A stretch of 64,000 nucleotides of DNA, from assembly GCA_017744515.1 (NCBI GenBank), contig JAGIBF010000037.1:1-64000 (forward strand), in the 5' to 3' direction. The position numbers and the translations under genes are program-made. This DNA is from Niastella sp. GTDB lineage: Bacteria; Bacteroidota; Bacteroidia; Chitinophagales; Chitinophagaceae. Below the pieces are notes generated by a model, which saw nothing but the letters and a program-made list of their open reading frames with translations, was not told where the DNA came from and did no database searches. The stretch's first letter is position 1; each line of letters opens with the position of its first letter. Positions 16,876-26,555 of this stretch are shown here, one piece after another.

Positions 16876-17997
16876 ATGAAAAGTATTACTCACCTTGTCT
16901 TATTGGTATTACTTGCTCCCTGTTGTTTTTCCCAGGCATTTACTTCCGGCAATTTTGTCGTCGTCAGGATTGGATCAGGGGCTTTTCCCCTCACCGCCGG
17001 TGTTGCACAGCCCGTCTTCCTGGATGAATACAATCCCTGCGGCGACCTCGTAAGAAGTATACCGATGCCGGTGGCTGTATCCGGCAGTAACAAACGGCTA
17101 ACGCTGCCCATTTCCACCAGTGATTACACGGAGGGCTATATCAGCCTCTCGCAGGATGGCAGTCAATTAGCGCTTGCGGGCTATGATGCCGACCCCGGGA
17201 CTGCTTCCGTAGCTGCTACTTCCACTTCTTCTGTAAAAAGGGTTGTTTGCATCATTGATATCAATGGCAGTGTACATACCGCTACTGCTATCAGCGCTTT
17301 CAATGCTGCCACTGTCCGTGCCGCCGTCATTCATGATTCGGCTATCTGGGTCAGTGGAGGATCAGGCGGTATCATGTACACTACATTGGGCAATACTATT
17401 CATACGCAACTAACCACGACCACGGCCCGCTCCGTGGTGGTATCGAACGGGCAGTTGTACGCTACTTCTACTGCAGGATCACTGAGGCTAACTGCAGTTG
17501 GGACAGGATTGCCCACTACTACAGGTCAAACGATGGTGAACCTTCCCGGTCTGCCTGTTTCCGGAAGCCCGTATCAATTCTTTATCGTTAATGCCGGCAG
17601 CGGATCGGATGTTCTTTATATAGCAGACGACAACCTGCTTAGAAAATACTCTTTATCAGGTGGCAGCTGGGTTAGTAATGGTACTATCGGCGTAGCTACT
17701 GACAAGTACCGGGCTGTTACAGGGCAACTGACAACAGGCGGACACGTGGTATTGTATGCCATCCGAAAAAATGACAATGCTACTGGTGCCAGCGGAGAGA
17801 TTGTAACGATCACCGACAGTACAGGTTATAACAGCTCTTTCTCAGCCCTCACTCCTACTGTGCTTGTTAAACAGAACGATAATAATGTTTTCAGGTCGAT
17901 CGTAATGGCTCCTGCTATTGCAGCTCCTTCATTTGTAACGGTAGCTCACAAGAAGGCTTTAGCCAAAGAAGCTGCTACTCTTAACCCGGAAAAATAA
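16876..17997 (+). CDS. Secreted protein, propeller-like, unknown function
   Basis: 373 residues. Signal peptide MKSITHLVLLVLLAPCCFSQ, then FTSGNFVVVRIGSGAFPLTA, a start used by a group of secreted Bacteroidota proteins. The body is a series of short beta-strand units such as EGYISLSQDGSQLALAGYD, VKRVVCIIDINGSVHTA, VLYIADDNLLRKYSLSGG, consistent with a beta-propeller. No catalytic signature was seen. It ends 6 bases before the beta-helix gene, so the two are co-transcribed and probably act together outside the cell. No T9SS tail is evident; the C-terminus is short and charged. Confidence 0.78.
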   Translation: MKSITHLVLLVLLAPCCFSQAFTSGNFVVVRIGSGAFPLTAGVAQPVFLDEYNPCGDLVRSIPMPVAVSGSNKRLTLPISTSDYTEGYISLSQDGSQLALAGYDADPGTASVAATSTSSVKRVVCIIDINGSVHTATAISAFNAATVRAAVIHDSAIWVSGGSGGIMYTTLGNTIHTQLTTTTARSVVVSNGQLYATSTAGSLRLTAVGTGLPTTTGQTMVNLPGLPVSGSPYQFFIVNAGSGSDVLYIADDNLLRKYSLSGGSWVSNGTIGVATDKYRAVTGQLTTGGHVVLYAIRKNDNATGASGEIVTITDSTGYNSSFSALTPTVLVKQNDNNVFRSIVMAPAIAAPSFVTVAHKKALAKEAATLNPEK

Positions 17998-18003
17998 TAT
18001 ACT

Positions 18004-19674
18004 ATGATGCTTTTATACAGGTTGCTTTCTGTTTGCGCATTTGTTTTATGCGCCACTTCTATGCAGGCCCGGCAATTGCCTGAGTTGAAACCCATCCTCG
18101 ATGCCCAGGCGGGTAATGCTATCATTGAAATACCTGCCGGTACTTATCTGCTCAATAACATGACTTATGGGGCTTACCAGTTTAATAACCTGAATAATGT
18201 AACTGTCAAGGGGAATGGTTCTACGATCATTTGCAATTCACAGGAGCTGGCCCTGCGGTTTTATAACTGCACGAACATCACCGTACAGGACCTTACGATC
18301 GATTATGATCCGCTTTGTTTTACGCAGGGTGTTATCGTGGCCAAAGATCCGGCCAATTTGTGGTATGAGGTAGAGATCGATTCAGGGTATGCCGTAGACA
18401 ATGTGAGGCATAGCCGTGTGCAATTTTATGACCCGGCTACCCGACAATTGAAAAGAAACAGTATTACCACCGGAGAAGGACATTATTCAGCTTTTACGAA
18501 GATCGGCCCGCGCCGGTTCAAGCTGACCAAAAATGCAGCATGGGTAGCTTTCGAGAAAGTAGGTGACCTCGTAGTGCTTGATGTTGTATCGGCCAAGGCC
18601 AATCCTGCTGCGCATGCTTTTCAGCTGGAGCAATGCCAGTATGCCACTGTGCAGGATGTAACCGTATATGGCTCCAATAGTTTTTCTTTTTTTGAAAGGG
18701 ATTGCAAGGCGACTCATTACAATCGTTGTAAAGTAGGACGAGGCCCTGCAAAGCCTGGCATGCCGGCCCGCCTGCGTTCGTCCAATGCCGATGGCATTCA
18801 TAGTAGTTATGCCAGTGTGGGGCCATTGGTGGAGAATTGCGAGGTAAAGCATACCGGCGACGATTGTATCATTGTATGTGGCCGTTCTTTACCCGTTTGC
18901 AGGATCGATAGTGCCACTAAAAGCATCTATGTGTTGAGCAGAGAAGGCGCACCGATCCTGTATGCGGGCGATACTTTGCAACATGTATTGTATGCTGGTG
19001 TAAAAGGCGGCATGATGAAGATATTGTCGACCGCCACATTTACGCCCACTTCAGCAGACACACATGCTATCAACGTCCGCTATCCAGAACTTTTGTTTAA
19101 AACGAGCTATACGCGGGGTACCCGTATTTATGTAGACACCCTACCAACGATGGACACCGGGGATATTGTTTACAATTATACGCATACCGGCAGAGGTTTT
19201 GTCATTCGCAATAATAAAGTAGGTTATAACCGTTCGCGTGGCATTCTTATCAAGAGTAGTAATGGGCTTGTTCACAATAATGAGATTACCGGCACGGCTA
19301 TGAATGGGCTGTTGGTGGCGCCTGAAATCCATTGGATGGGTGGCGGATTTGCCAATAATGTAGAGATCTGTCACAACCTTTTCTTTGAATGTATGTTTGA
19401 GAAGACCAACCAGGGTATGCCACCGGGTGTACTTTCGGTGTTTTACGTCAACGGGCTGGCCCAGGTTCCTGCGGCAGGTGCTTTCAGCAATATCAATATC
19501 CATGATAATACGATCCAAAAATCTCCGTATCCTGCGATCGTATATACATCTGTTAATGGCATACAAACTTCGAGCAACGTGGTGATCCCTTATCCATGCA
19601 ATAGCAGGGAGCATGGAAAGCGGTTCGGCGTGACCTTTACTGCGCCGGTGTGGCAAAAGAACAATACTCCCTGA
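18004..19674 (+). CDS. Secreted right-handed parallel beta-helix protein
   Basis: 556 residues: signal peptide ending near ATSMQA, then a pectate-lyase/GH28-type beta-helix. Typical rungs are FNNLNNVTVKGNGSTIICNS, LRFYNCTNITVQDLTIDYD, FQLEQCQYATVQDVTVYGSN, GPLVENCEVKHTGDDCIIVC and GRGFVIRNNKVGYNRSRGIL. The NGDDCI-like turn TGDDCIIVCG matches the position of GH28 catalytic Asp pairs, so hydrolase activity on a polyuronide is possible but unproven. It is second in an operon with the propeller-like gene. The start could equally be the ATG at 18007. Confidence 0.8.
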   Translation: MMLLYRLLSVCAFVLCATSMQARQLPELKPILDAQAGNAIIEIPAGTYLLNNMTYGAYQFNNLNNVTVKGNGSTIICNSQELALRFYNCTNITVQDLTIDYDPLCFTQGVIVAKDPANLWYEVEIDSGYAVDNVRHSRVQFYDPATRQLKRNSITTGEGHYSAFTKIGPRRFKLTKNAAWVAFEKVGDLVVLDVVSAKANPAAHAFQLEQCQYATVQDVTVYGSNSFSFFERDCKATHYNRCKVGRGPAKPGMPARLRSSNADGIHSSYASVGPLVENCEVKHTGDDCIIVCGRSLPVCRIDSATKSIYVLSREGAPILYAGDTLQHVLYAGVKGGMMKILSTATFTPTSADTHAINVRYPELLFKTSYTRGTRIYVDTLPTMDTGDIVYNYTHTGRGFVIRNNKVGYNRSRGILIKSSNGLVHNNEITGTAMNGLLVAPEIHWMGGGFANNVEICHNLFFECMFEKTNQGMPPGVLSVFYVNGLAQVPAAGAFSNINIHDNTIQKSPYPAIVYTSVNGIQTSSNVVIPYPCNSREHGKRFGVTFTAPVWQKNNTP

Positions 19675-19765
19675 AACGGCCAATCATAAATGCTTCTCAC
19701 GGATCAGGAAGCCGGGCAGTGAAAAACTGATCAGTGCGCATAAAGGTGAAAGATAAATATAGTTA

Positions 19766-19804
19766 AGGTGAGCCGCCCCGGAACAACCGGAACGGCTTAC
19801 ACCT
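19766..19804. terminator. Bidirectional hairpin terminator
   Basis: AGGTGAGCCG and CGGCTTACACCT pair around an inner CCGG-AACAA-CCGG hairpin. It lies between convergent genes (stops at 19674 and 19821). The arm GGTGAGCCG is shared with other hairpins in the window. Confidence 0.7.
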
Positions 19805-19820
19805 GATAACCTGCTATAGC

Positions 19821-22800
19821 TTACAACTTAATGAGCTTGATCATCTTCCTGCTACTTCCCTGTACTACTTCGAGGGTATAATAACCTTTCGCGTACGTGC
19901 TGCCGATCGTGAGGCGGGCACTGGCGGGCAGGTTGTCTTTACCTTCTATCAGTCTGCCAGCCTGATCATACACGCGTATACGCACTTTCTCCTGCGCATG
20001 ACTTCCCTGCACAATGACCGTAAACTGATGATAGCTCGGTACCGGCATCACGGTTACCTGCAAGTTGTCTGAAGCAGCTGCTTTATCTGAACCTGACGTG
20101 GCTTTTGTTTCTCCGCTGCCAATGGTTGTAATGATACCTTCGTCTACCAAACCATTACAATTGTCATCACGTCCGTTGATCCGTTCAGGTGCACCGGGAT
20201 ACACCGTAGCATCATAATCCGCACAGTCTCCATTCACCAATACATAGCCGGTCAGCGGAATAGCTGACAGCCTGGAGTTCTCATTGCGTCCGAAACCATC
20301 ACGGTCCACATCCATGTAGTAGCGTGTCATGGGCAGGCCTTCATCTACCTGACCATTACAATTGTCATCACGGCCGTTGGCCAACTCGGGCGCGCCGGGA
20401 TATACAGTAGCATCATAATCTGCGCAGTCTCCATTTATCAGTACATGGCCTGCCAGCGGAATGGCAGAGAGTTTAGAGTTTTCATTGCGCCCGAAGCCAT
20501 CGCGGTCCACATCCATGTAATAGCGTGTCATGGGCAAGCCCTCATCTACCTGACCGTTACAATTGTCGTCACGACCGTTGGCCAGTTCAGGAGCGCCCGG
20601 ATACACTGTAGCATCGTAATCAGCGCAGTCTCCATTTACCAGTACATAACCTGTCAACGGGATTGCCGAGAGCCTTGAGTTCTCATTGCGACCATAACCA
20701 TCGCGGTCCACGTCCATGTAGTAGCGTGTCATGGGCAGGCCTTCATCTACCTGGCCATTGCAGTTGTCGTCGCGACCATTGGCCAGTTCTGGTGCGCCGG
20801 GATATACGGTGGCATCATAGTCGGCACAGTCACCTCCCCTCGTTACCCAGCCGGGAATTGGCGTATCTGATAAACGGGAACCTTCGTTGCGACCATAGCC
20901 GTCGTGATCGATATCCATGTAATACCGCTGCTGCACGTTACAGCCTTCATCTATGCGGCCGTCGCAGTTGTTATCTAAACCGTCGCACAGTTCTGCTGCG
21001 CCGGGACGAATGGCTGCGTTGTTGTCATCACAATCACCTGTTACAGATACCCAGCCCTCCGTTTGTGCACAGGCCTGCATCGTCACCGCTGCATTACCAA
21101 AGCCGTCGCCGTCAGCATCGCGGTAAAAAGTCGTTTTGATAAACCCTTCATCTACTTCACCATCTCCGTCATCATCGAGGCCGTTGCAGATTTCTACTAC
21201 CTTGGTTATTGTTACTTGTTTTGAACCGTAAGCATAGTTGAGCCTGTAACCGGCAGGCAGGGTGATGTTACTAAACTGTCCGCTTAATGCGCCCTCCGTT
21301 TTCAGGATCGTAAAGGATGCGCCCGGCAATATGTTCGCGATCTCTTTCACCGTTAAGCTGATGCCTGCGAGATTAAGATCACCCAGAACAGTGAGTGTAT
21401 CATGGTGTGTGGTTGACTCCAATTCCATTTCAATAGTTGCATTCTGCAATGTGCCTGTAAACTTCAGGTTGCGCAGGGAATCGTATGAAAGTTGAACCGG
21501 GGTAAATTGGTCATTCACTTCATAGTAGGCAGCAGCGCCCGGTCTCACCTTGCCTGTCAGTGGAATTCTGCTGATCAAGGTGTCGGTACTCAATATCAGT
21601 CCTGTATTCTCCAGCCGTGTGAATTCAATGGACCTGCTGGTGATCCTGGCTGCATCCGGCGCAAAGGTTTTGCTTTTCGACGCATCCCCCAACGGCTGTA
21701 CATGCAATGTACCATTGTTCACAAACCTGCCCTGATGCTCTATAAACTCAGCGCCACCCAATGTGAAGAAACGCATAAACCATTCTCCATTGTTTTCCAT
21801 GCGGCGTCCGATTCCTGCTGTGGAGCGGATATTCCTCGTGGTCGTATTCATCAATCCATTGTTGATGAAATCATTCGTATAATCAAAAGCATAACATTCG
21901 ATGAAAGCCTTCCCGTTGTTGATAAGGCCGCCGATAAAGGATATTTCGCTTCGTGTGAAAGCGGTTAAGACGCCTGTTGACGCAATATGGACCTGCGCAA
22001 TAAACTCTATTGGAGCGGTGGCTCCGTTGAGCATAGACAAACGTCCATTCACCAGGATGGACGCGGCTGCTTCGGCGTCATTGCCACCAAAATGGTAATT
22101 TGATATGACGTGTACAGTACCATCAATAATCAGGTCATAGCCCGGCTCATCGCCTAATTCCAGATCTCCTAAAGTCAGCAGCGCACCTTGTTGTACCACA
22201 ATCTCATCCAGTCTGTTTGTATAACTGCCTGAAAGGCGTTCAATCTGGTGGCCGCTGCGGATGGTGATCGTTGAATCATTGTAGGTGGGTATTTCTGTAG
22301 CGGGCAGCCAATTGACTTTATCGAATGAGTATTCCCATGTGGCGGTATTACTCCACTGGCCGGATTGCCTGGTCTGGTATATTTTTTTGCCTGTTAAACA
22401 CCCCTCATCTATCCTGCCATCGCAATTGTTGTCTATGCCATCGCATACTTCGGCAGCGTTGGGATTAATGGTTGCTTCAAGATCATTGCAATCGCCTCCC
22501 TGCAATACATATCCTTCGCCGGGCGCCCTGCAATTTTGTATGGCAGATGCTGTGCTTCCATAGCCATCGCCATCCATGTCACGGTACCAAAGCTGCACAG
22601 GCAAGCCTTCGTCTATTTCTCCATCTCCATCGTCATCTATACCGTTGCATTCTTCCGTCGCCACTTTGCGTACGAATATCTGCAGTGGTGTATACTCTAT
22701 CCTATAGCCAGGTGGCAAGCTAACCGAAGTGAATTGTCCACTGATACCCGGTGCTTGAATTATCGGGAACAAACTTCCGGCGGGCATATTGTCCAATTCG

Positions 22801-25517
22801 GTCACTATCAATCTGCCACTCAAGGCGATATTCTTTTCCACTACCATACGGTCATACCCGCGTGTTGCCAATTGAAATTCCAGTTGTGTGGGTGCTGATG
22901 GACCAGAGAAGGTAAAGGATGCTATGGAATCGATCAACACTTTTACAGGATCGAGGTTGAAAGTACTGATCGCGTAAGCTGAGCTTGCGCCCGTTGCCCA
23001 GGTGCCTGTCAATGGGTTGATATTCGTGTTGTTGATGTTAAGGGCTCCCGTAACTTCCAGGCGGCCGGTATTCATCAGGGAGATAAAGCTAAAATGATAC
23101 CGGCTGGTATTGGCTGATGAACCGATGAGTGTCAGTAATCCTTCGTTGAGGAAAGGAACACCTCCATTGGCAATGCCGACGGTAAGTTCACGTGCATCCC
23201 AATACCACTCTCCTTTGTTGATTATGTTGCTGTTTCCTTCGTGCGTGATCAAATATCCGAGCTGGGCATATGTTCCTGCATTGGAGAGTGTCGAGTTGGT
23301 GAGGGTAATATTTCCTGATATATACATTGTGCCCGCATTGTTTACGGCAGCATGGAATCTTAGTGGATCTACCCTGTAAAATTGATAATTACCGCCTGTG
23401 TTGATCACCGGTGTCATGAACTTGCCGCCGGGGTTTATCTGTACTGTGGGGTAAATATCAAGGGGCTGACTGTTTCTGATAATATGTGTATAGCCGTTAA
23501 CAATAATGTTTGCTGTACCGTCTGCTGTTACGTTGCTGCCACTGATATACCAGGCCCCGTTACAAACCAGGTCGTCTCCCGGGCCATCATGAAGGACTAC
23601 ATTGCCCGTTCGCAGTATACCGCCCTGCTGGATGGTAAGTTCATCTACCGTGATTGGTGTGGAAGCTGTTACGTTATGTCCACTCCGGATGGTAATGCCT
23701 GAATCCACCTGCCCCGGGGCATAGGTGGCCTGGGTCCAGGTGAGCTCATCGGTGGAAGTTTCCCAGGTGCTGGCTGTTTCCCAGGCGCCCGACTGCCGGC
23801 TGCGGAAGATCTTCTTGCCCAATGGCACCTTTGTGAGCACTACTTTATTGGTAAACACTGCTATCGAATAACCCGGGAGCAGTTGTATCGATGAGAAATT
23901 GCCGGTGATGCTGCCGCTGTACAGTTCTATGATCGTATAATCGCCCGCAGCTACTGCGGCAGATTGCTCCGTGACTACCAGTTTGCCAGCCAAAGTAAGC
24001 CCTGTGCTGCCGCGTACCAGTTGATCATAGCCTATGCCCGGTCCGGAGTTATTGTTGATCTCTACTGCAAACGTGCCATTGGGTTGAAAGGGTTGTCCGC
24101 CGCCGTTGAAGGTCATGATGCCATTTGGGTTGCCGGGTGCAATGGTGCCCTGGTTCACAAAGGTTGGTGACATCTGTATGTATCCCCCGCCTTTGATGGT
24201 GCCGGTGCTGGTATTGGTAAGTTGCACATTGGTGGCGCCTTCAATCGTATTTAAAGTAGCAGCAGGCGCAATCTCAATGGTTCCATTGTTGGTAAATACG
24301 GTGGGCAATTCTGTGCCATGAATATAGCTGGTGCCGGTACCATAGTTTCTCACCAGGCCATTGTTTATGAAGGTGCTTTGCACCAGGTCTATGGCAGTGT
24401 TATTTTCTACTACGCGCATATTCACCGTTCCATCGTTGGTGAACGTGGCTCCGTATAATCGTAGGGCACTATAAGAGTTGATATTACAATTGGCGCCGGG
24501 GGCTATGCGCACGCGCGCCGGTGTTGCTGTATTGGGATAGTTGGAAATGCTGGTAACAGCTGCTACTACATTCAGGAGGCCATTAACTGTAAGCAGGTCT
24601 GTTCCTCCTAAAAAATTACCGTTTAATTCCAGTGTAAGTCCAGCGGGTATCGTAGTCGGTATATTGGTGTTCCAGCGCTCCTGTGTAATGATCTTGCCGG
24701 TGCCTGATAATGAACCGCCATTCATGTTGAAGGTGCGAAAATTATGGAAGATAGCATTAGTGCCTATAGCGATAGTGCCTGTATTCGTAAATCCTTGCGT
24801 GCCATAAAAAGGAAGATTGGCGCCATCTTCGACAACGATCGCGCCGGCGTTATTTACCTGTATATGTTCATTGCCAGTTCCGCCCAGCGAAAACCTGTAT
24901 ATAGTCTTTGCATTGATCCTGCCAGTGGCTAAATTGTTGATGACAAGGTTTTGATTGCTCTGAATGTAGCGTCCTTCAAAGTTGGGCACAAAGTTGATCT
25001 CTCCGCTGTTATTGATGGTGACATCGTTCAGGGTTACTGAGGCATCCTGGAAATTCATTACTCCGCCCGGGTCTATATCCCAGGTATTGCAGGCAGAGCC
25101 ATAAATAGTGCAATTCACATTGACCTTACCACCACTATATATTCTCCAGTTGGTACAGTTGCCGGCCCAGCCATTGTTCCATTGCAAGGTACCTGCCACG
25201 TGCAGGTCGATGCCGGGGCCATCGACCAGTGCAAAGTTGCCCGAGACCACTGTAAGTGTGCCGCCAGGGTCGATGTGTACCTGGTCTATCTCTTCGGTAA
25301 TATTGTATTGTATGTTGATGCCTGAAGTAATGATGATCGCGGCATCCGTTTTTACCGGATAGGTACTGGCAGTGGCCCAGGCTCTGCCATTGTAGCGTTG
25401 CCAGTTGGCGGGGTCATTCCAGTTGCCGGAACGGATGCTCTGGTAAGTGCCCTCCTGTTGGGCATGGGCAATAGTGATCAGCAGGCAGGCTGCCAGCAGC
25501 AAGGAGAGTTGTTTCAT
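19821..25517 (-). CDS. Giant T9SS-exported surface protein with MopE-type Asp-rich repeats
   Basis: 1898 residues. Signal peptide (MKQLSLLLAACLLITIAHAQ). Three large beta-solenoid-like modules each begin with an S-G-x-W-x-x-x-x-T/N-W motif (residue ~28 SIRSGNWNDPANWQ; ~570 RQSGAWETASTWE; ~1045 RQSGQWSNTATWE), followed by ITIRSGH, VQQGA and GPGxDL repeats. MopE-like acidic segments follow modules two and three (CNGIDDDGDGEIDEG, YRDMDGDGYG, GDCNDLEATINPNA, CDGIDNNCDGRIDEGC; about 950-1040 and 1440-1800). The D-x-D-x-D-G units should bind calcium or other metals. The C-terminal ~80 residues are a type A sorting domain (VMPVPSYHQFTV ... GYYTLEVVQG). Likely a cell-surface adhesin or scaffold; monocistronic. 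Confidence 0.88.
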   Translation of the reverse strand: MKQLSLLLAACLLITIAHAQQEGTYQSIRSGNWNDPANWQRYNGRAWATASTYPVKTDAAIIITSGINIQYNITEEIDQVHIDPGGTLTVVSGNFALVDGPGIDLHVAGTLQWNNGWAGNCTNWRIYSGGKVNVNCTIYGSACNTWDIDPGGVMNFQDASVTLNDVTINNSGEINFVPNFEGRYIQSNQNLVINNLATGRINAKTIYRFSLGGTGNEHIQVNNAGAIVVEDGANLPFYGTQGFTNTGTIAIGTNAIFHNFRTFNMNGGSLSGTGKIITQERWNTNIPTTIPAGLTLELNGNFLGGTDLLTVNGLLNVVAAVTSISNYPNTATPARVRIAPGANCNINSYSALRLYGATFTNDGTVNMRVVENNTAIDLVQSTFINNGLVRNYGTGTSYIHGTELPTVFTNNGTIEIAPAATLNTIEGATNVQLTNTSTGTIKGGGYIQMSPTFVNQGTIAPGNPNGIMTFNGGGQPFQPNGTFAVEINNNSGPGIGYDQLVRGSTGLTLAGKLVVTEQSAAVAAGDYTIIELYSGSITGNFSSIQLLPGYSIAVFTNKVVLTKVPLGKKIFRSRQSGAWETASTWETSTDELTWTQATYAPGQVDSGITIRSGHNVTASTPITVDELTIQQGGILRTGNVVLHDGPGDDLVCNGAWYISGSNVTADGTANIIVNGYTHIIRNSQPLDIYPTVQINPGGKFMTPVINTGGNYQFYRVDPLRFHAAVNNAGTMYISGNITLTNSTLSNAGTYAQLGYLITHEGNSNIINKGEWYWDARELTVGIANGGVPFLNEGLLTLIGSSANTSRYHFSFISLMNTGRLEVTGALNINNTNINPLTGTWATGASSAYAISTFNLDPVKVLIDSIASFTFSGPSAPTQLEFQLATRGYDRMVVEKNIALSGRLIVTELDNMPAGSLFPIIQAPGISGQFTSVSLPPGYRIEYTPLQIFVRKVATEECNGIDDDGDGEIDEGLPVQLWYRDMDGDGYGSTASAIQNCRAPGEGYVLQGGDCNDLEATINPNAAEVCDGIDNNCDGRIDEGCLTGKKIYQTRQSGQWSNTATWEYSFDKVNWLPATEIPTYNDSTITIRSGHQIERLSGSYTNRLDEIVVQQGALLTLGDLELGDEPGYDLIIDGTVHVISNYHFGGNDAEAAASILVNGRLSMLNGATAPIEFIAQVHIASTGVLTAFTRSEISFIGGLINNGKAFIECYAFDYTNDFINNGLMNTTTRNIRSTAGIGRRMENNGEWFMRFFTLGGAEFIEHQGRFVNNGTLHVQPLGDASKSKTFAPDAARITSRSIEFTRLENTGLILSTDTLISRIPLTGKVRPGAAAYYEVNDQFTPVQLSYDSLRNLKFTGTLQNATIEMELESTTHHDTLTVLGDLNLAGISLTVKEIANILPGASFTILKTEGALSGQFSNITLPAGYRLNYAYGSKQVTITKVVEICNGLDDDGDGEVDEGFIKTTFYRDADGDGFGNAAVTMQACAQTEGWVSVTGDCDDNNAAIRPGAAELCDGLDNNCDGRIDEGCNVQQRYYMDIDHDGYGRNEGSRLSDTPIPGWVTRGGDCADYDATVYPGAPELANGRDDNCNGQVDEGLPMTRYYMDVDRDGYGRNENSRLSAIPLTGYVLVNGDCADYDATVYPGAPELANGRDDNCNGQVDEGLPMTRYYMDVDRDGFGRNENSKLSAIPLAGHVLINGDCADYDATVYPGAPELANGRDDNCNGQVDEGLPMTRYYMDVDRDGFGRNENSRLSAIPLTGYVLVNGDCADYDATVYPGAPERINGRDDNCNGLVDEGIITTIGSGETKATSGSDKAAASDNLQVTVMPVPSYHQFTVIVQGSHAQEKVRIRVYDQAGRLIEGKDNLPASARLTIGSTYAKGYYTLEVVQGSSRKMIKLIKL
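20151..20955 (-). repeat. 201-bp coding tandem repeats (67 residues each)
   Basis: Four consecutive units start near 20151, 20352, 20553 and 20754. The first three are very similar in protein (RYYMDVDRDGxGRNENS, GDCADYDATVYPGAPE, NGRDDNCNGxVDEG), while many third codon positions differ. The fourth is more diverged. The period is exact, so no frame is lost. Confidence 0.9.
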
Positions 25518-25728
25518 GCAAGATGGTTAAAGTGTAATGGTGAAAATGGCGGATACTGGCAGGGAGGCCTTACATGGGAGTATTGTTAATAAGGGCGGAT
25601 TATTTTTCTTTGTAAATTTATTGCGGTCGGGGAAGCTGAAAAATAGGGATAAATCCCCGGGTGGTCGTTCTGAGTTCAGCGTAGAAAGGCAGTCAGGAAT
25701 GGTTGTATTATTATATAAAAATACTTGT

Positions 25729-26532
25729 ATGGCCGAAAAGGTTACTATTCTAAAAGCACTTACCGCGCAGGAGTTTTCAATAGTATTTGGTGGCGAGCAA
25801 CCGGCAGGTTTTGATCCTGTCAGTCACTATAAGCCATTCATCCATCAATATGCCCAACTTGCTATTGGCCCTTTTTTCTGGTTTATTGCAGACACTGTAC
25901 GTGGCATGGCGTATGATGCAGGTGGCGACATCGATGGACTGTGGGATTTTACCCAGGCGCAACTGGCCAATCATCCTCCGGTGGCGTTGTTTCAGGCAAC
26001 GCATCCTGATGACCTTCCCAAGATGCTTGCATTCTCCAAGTTCATGACAGAATTATGGGCTGAAACACCTGCAGAAAAGCGATATACCCTGCAACCTACT
26101 ATTTATCTTCGGTTGCGCAGCTTGCAAAAAGACTATCATTGGTGCATGGTGCAAATGACGTATCCTATTTCCGATAGCCTTAACCGGTTGCTTTATTGTA
26201 TTACTTTGGTGACCAGGATCTCACACATCAGGTCGGAAGGCTCCTGCTTTATGTCTATCAAAAATGTCGAAACACAGGTTTTCCGCTGTTATTATTGTGA
26301 TTCGGCTGATCAGCAGATCACTTCCGATGAATCGCCCCTGCCCCGGGTTACGAGGCGGGAAAAGGATGTGCTGCGCCTGTTGGGCATGGGCTACAGCAGC
26401 AAACAGATTGCCGGTTCACTTGGCATTGCTGTGAAAACAGTCGATAACAACAGGCAAAACCTATTGAAAAAACTGGCTGCCAAATCCTCTCCGGACATGA
26501 TCGCGAAGGCAGTGAAGGCCGGGCTGATCTAA
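25729..26532 (+). CDS. LuxR-type transcriptional regulator with a PAS-like N-terminal domain
   Basis: 267 residues from the ATG at 25729; another in-frame ATG at 25699 adds 10 residues. The C-terminal 65 residues are a LuxR/GerE helix-turn-helix: RREKDVLRLLGMGYSSKQIA, GSLGIAVKTVDNNRQNLLKK. The N-terminal ~190 residues have a PAS-like pattern (FFWFIADTVRGMAYDAGGDI, QATHPDDLPKML, LRSLQKDYHWCMVQM), as in other Bacteroidota LuxR proteins without a receiver domain. It probably senses an internal signal directly. It is divergent from the giant surface-protein gene (212 bases apart), a plausible target, and convergent with the PAS kinase gene. Confidence 0.85.
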   Translation: MAEKVTILKALTAQEFSIVFGGEQPAGFDPVSHYKPFIHQYAQLAIGPFFWFIADTVRGMAYDAGGDIDGLWDFTQAQLANHPPVALFQATHPDDLPKMLAFSKFMTELWAETPAEKRYTLQPTIYLRLRSLQKDYHWCMVQMTYPISDSLNRLLYCITLVTRISHIRSEGSCFMSIKNVETQVFRCYYCDSADQQITSDESPLPRVTRREKDVLRLLGMGYSSKQIAGSLGIAVKTVDNNRQNLLKKLAAKSSPDMIAKAVKAGLI

Positions 26533-26555
26533 GCATTATTGCGGAGATTGATTGA

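Noticed and set aside
16671-17027. 118-residue plus-strand frame
   Set aside because: It covers the double palindrome and then overlaps the secreted gene at 16876 in another frame; no domain seen.
20445-24932. Several open frames of 60-158 codons on the plus strand opposite the giant surface protein
   Set aside because: They are shadows caused by the biased codon use of the repeats; peptides are low-complexity without starts or domains.
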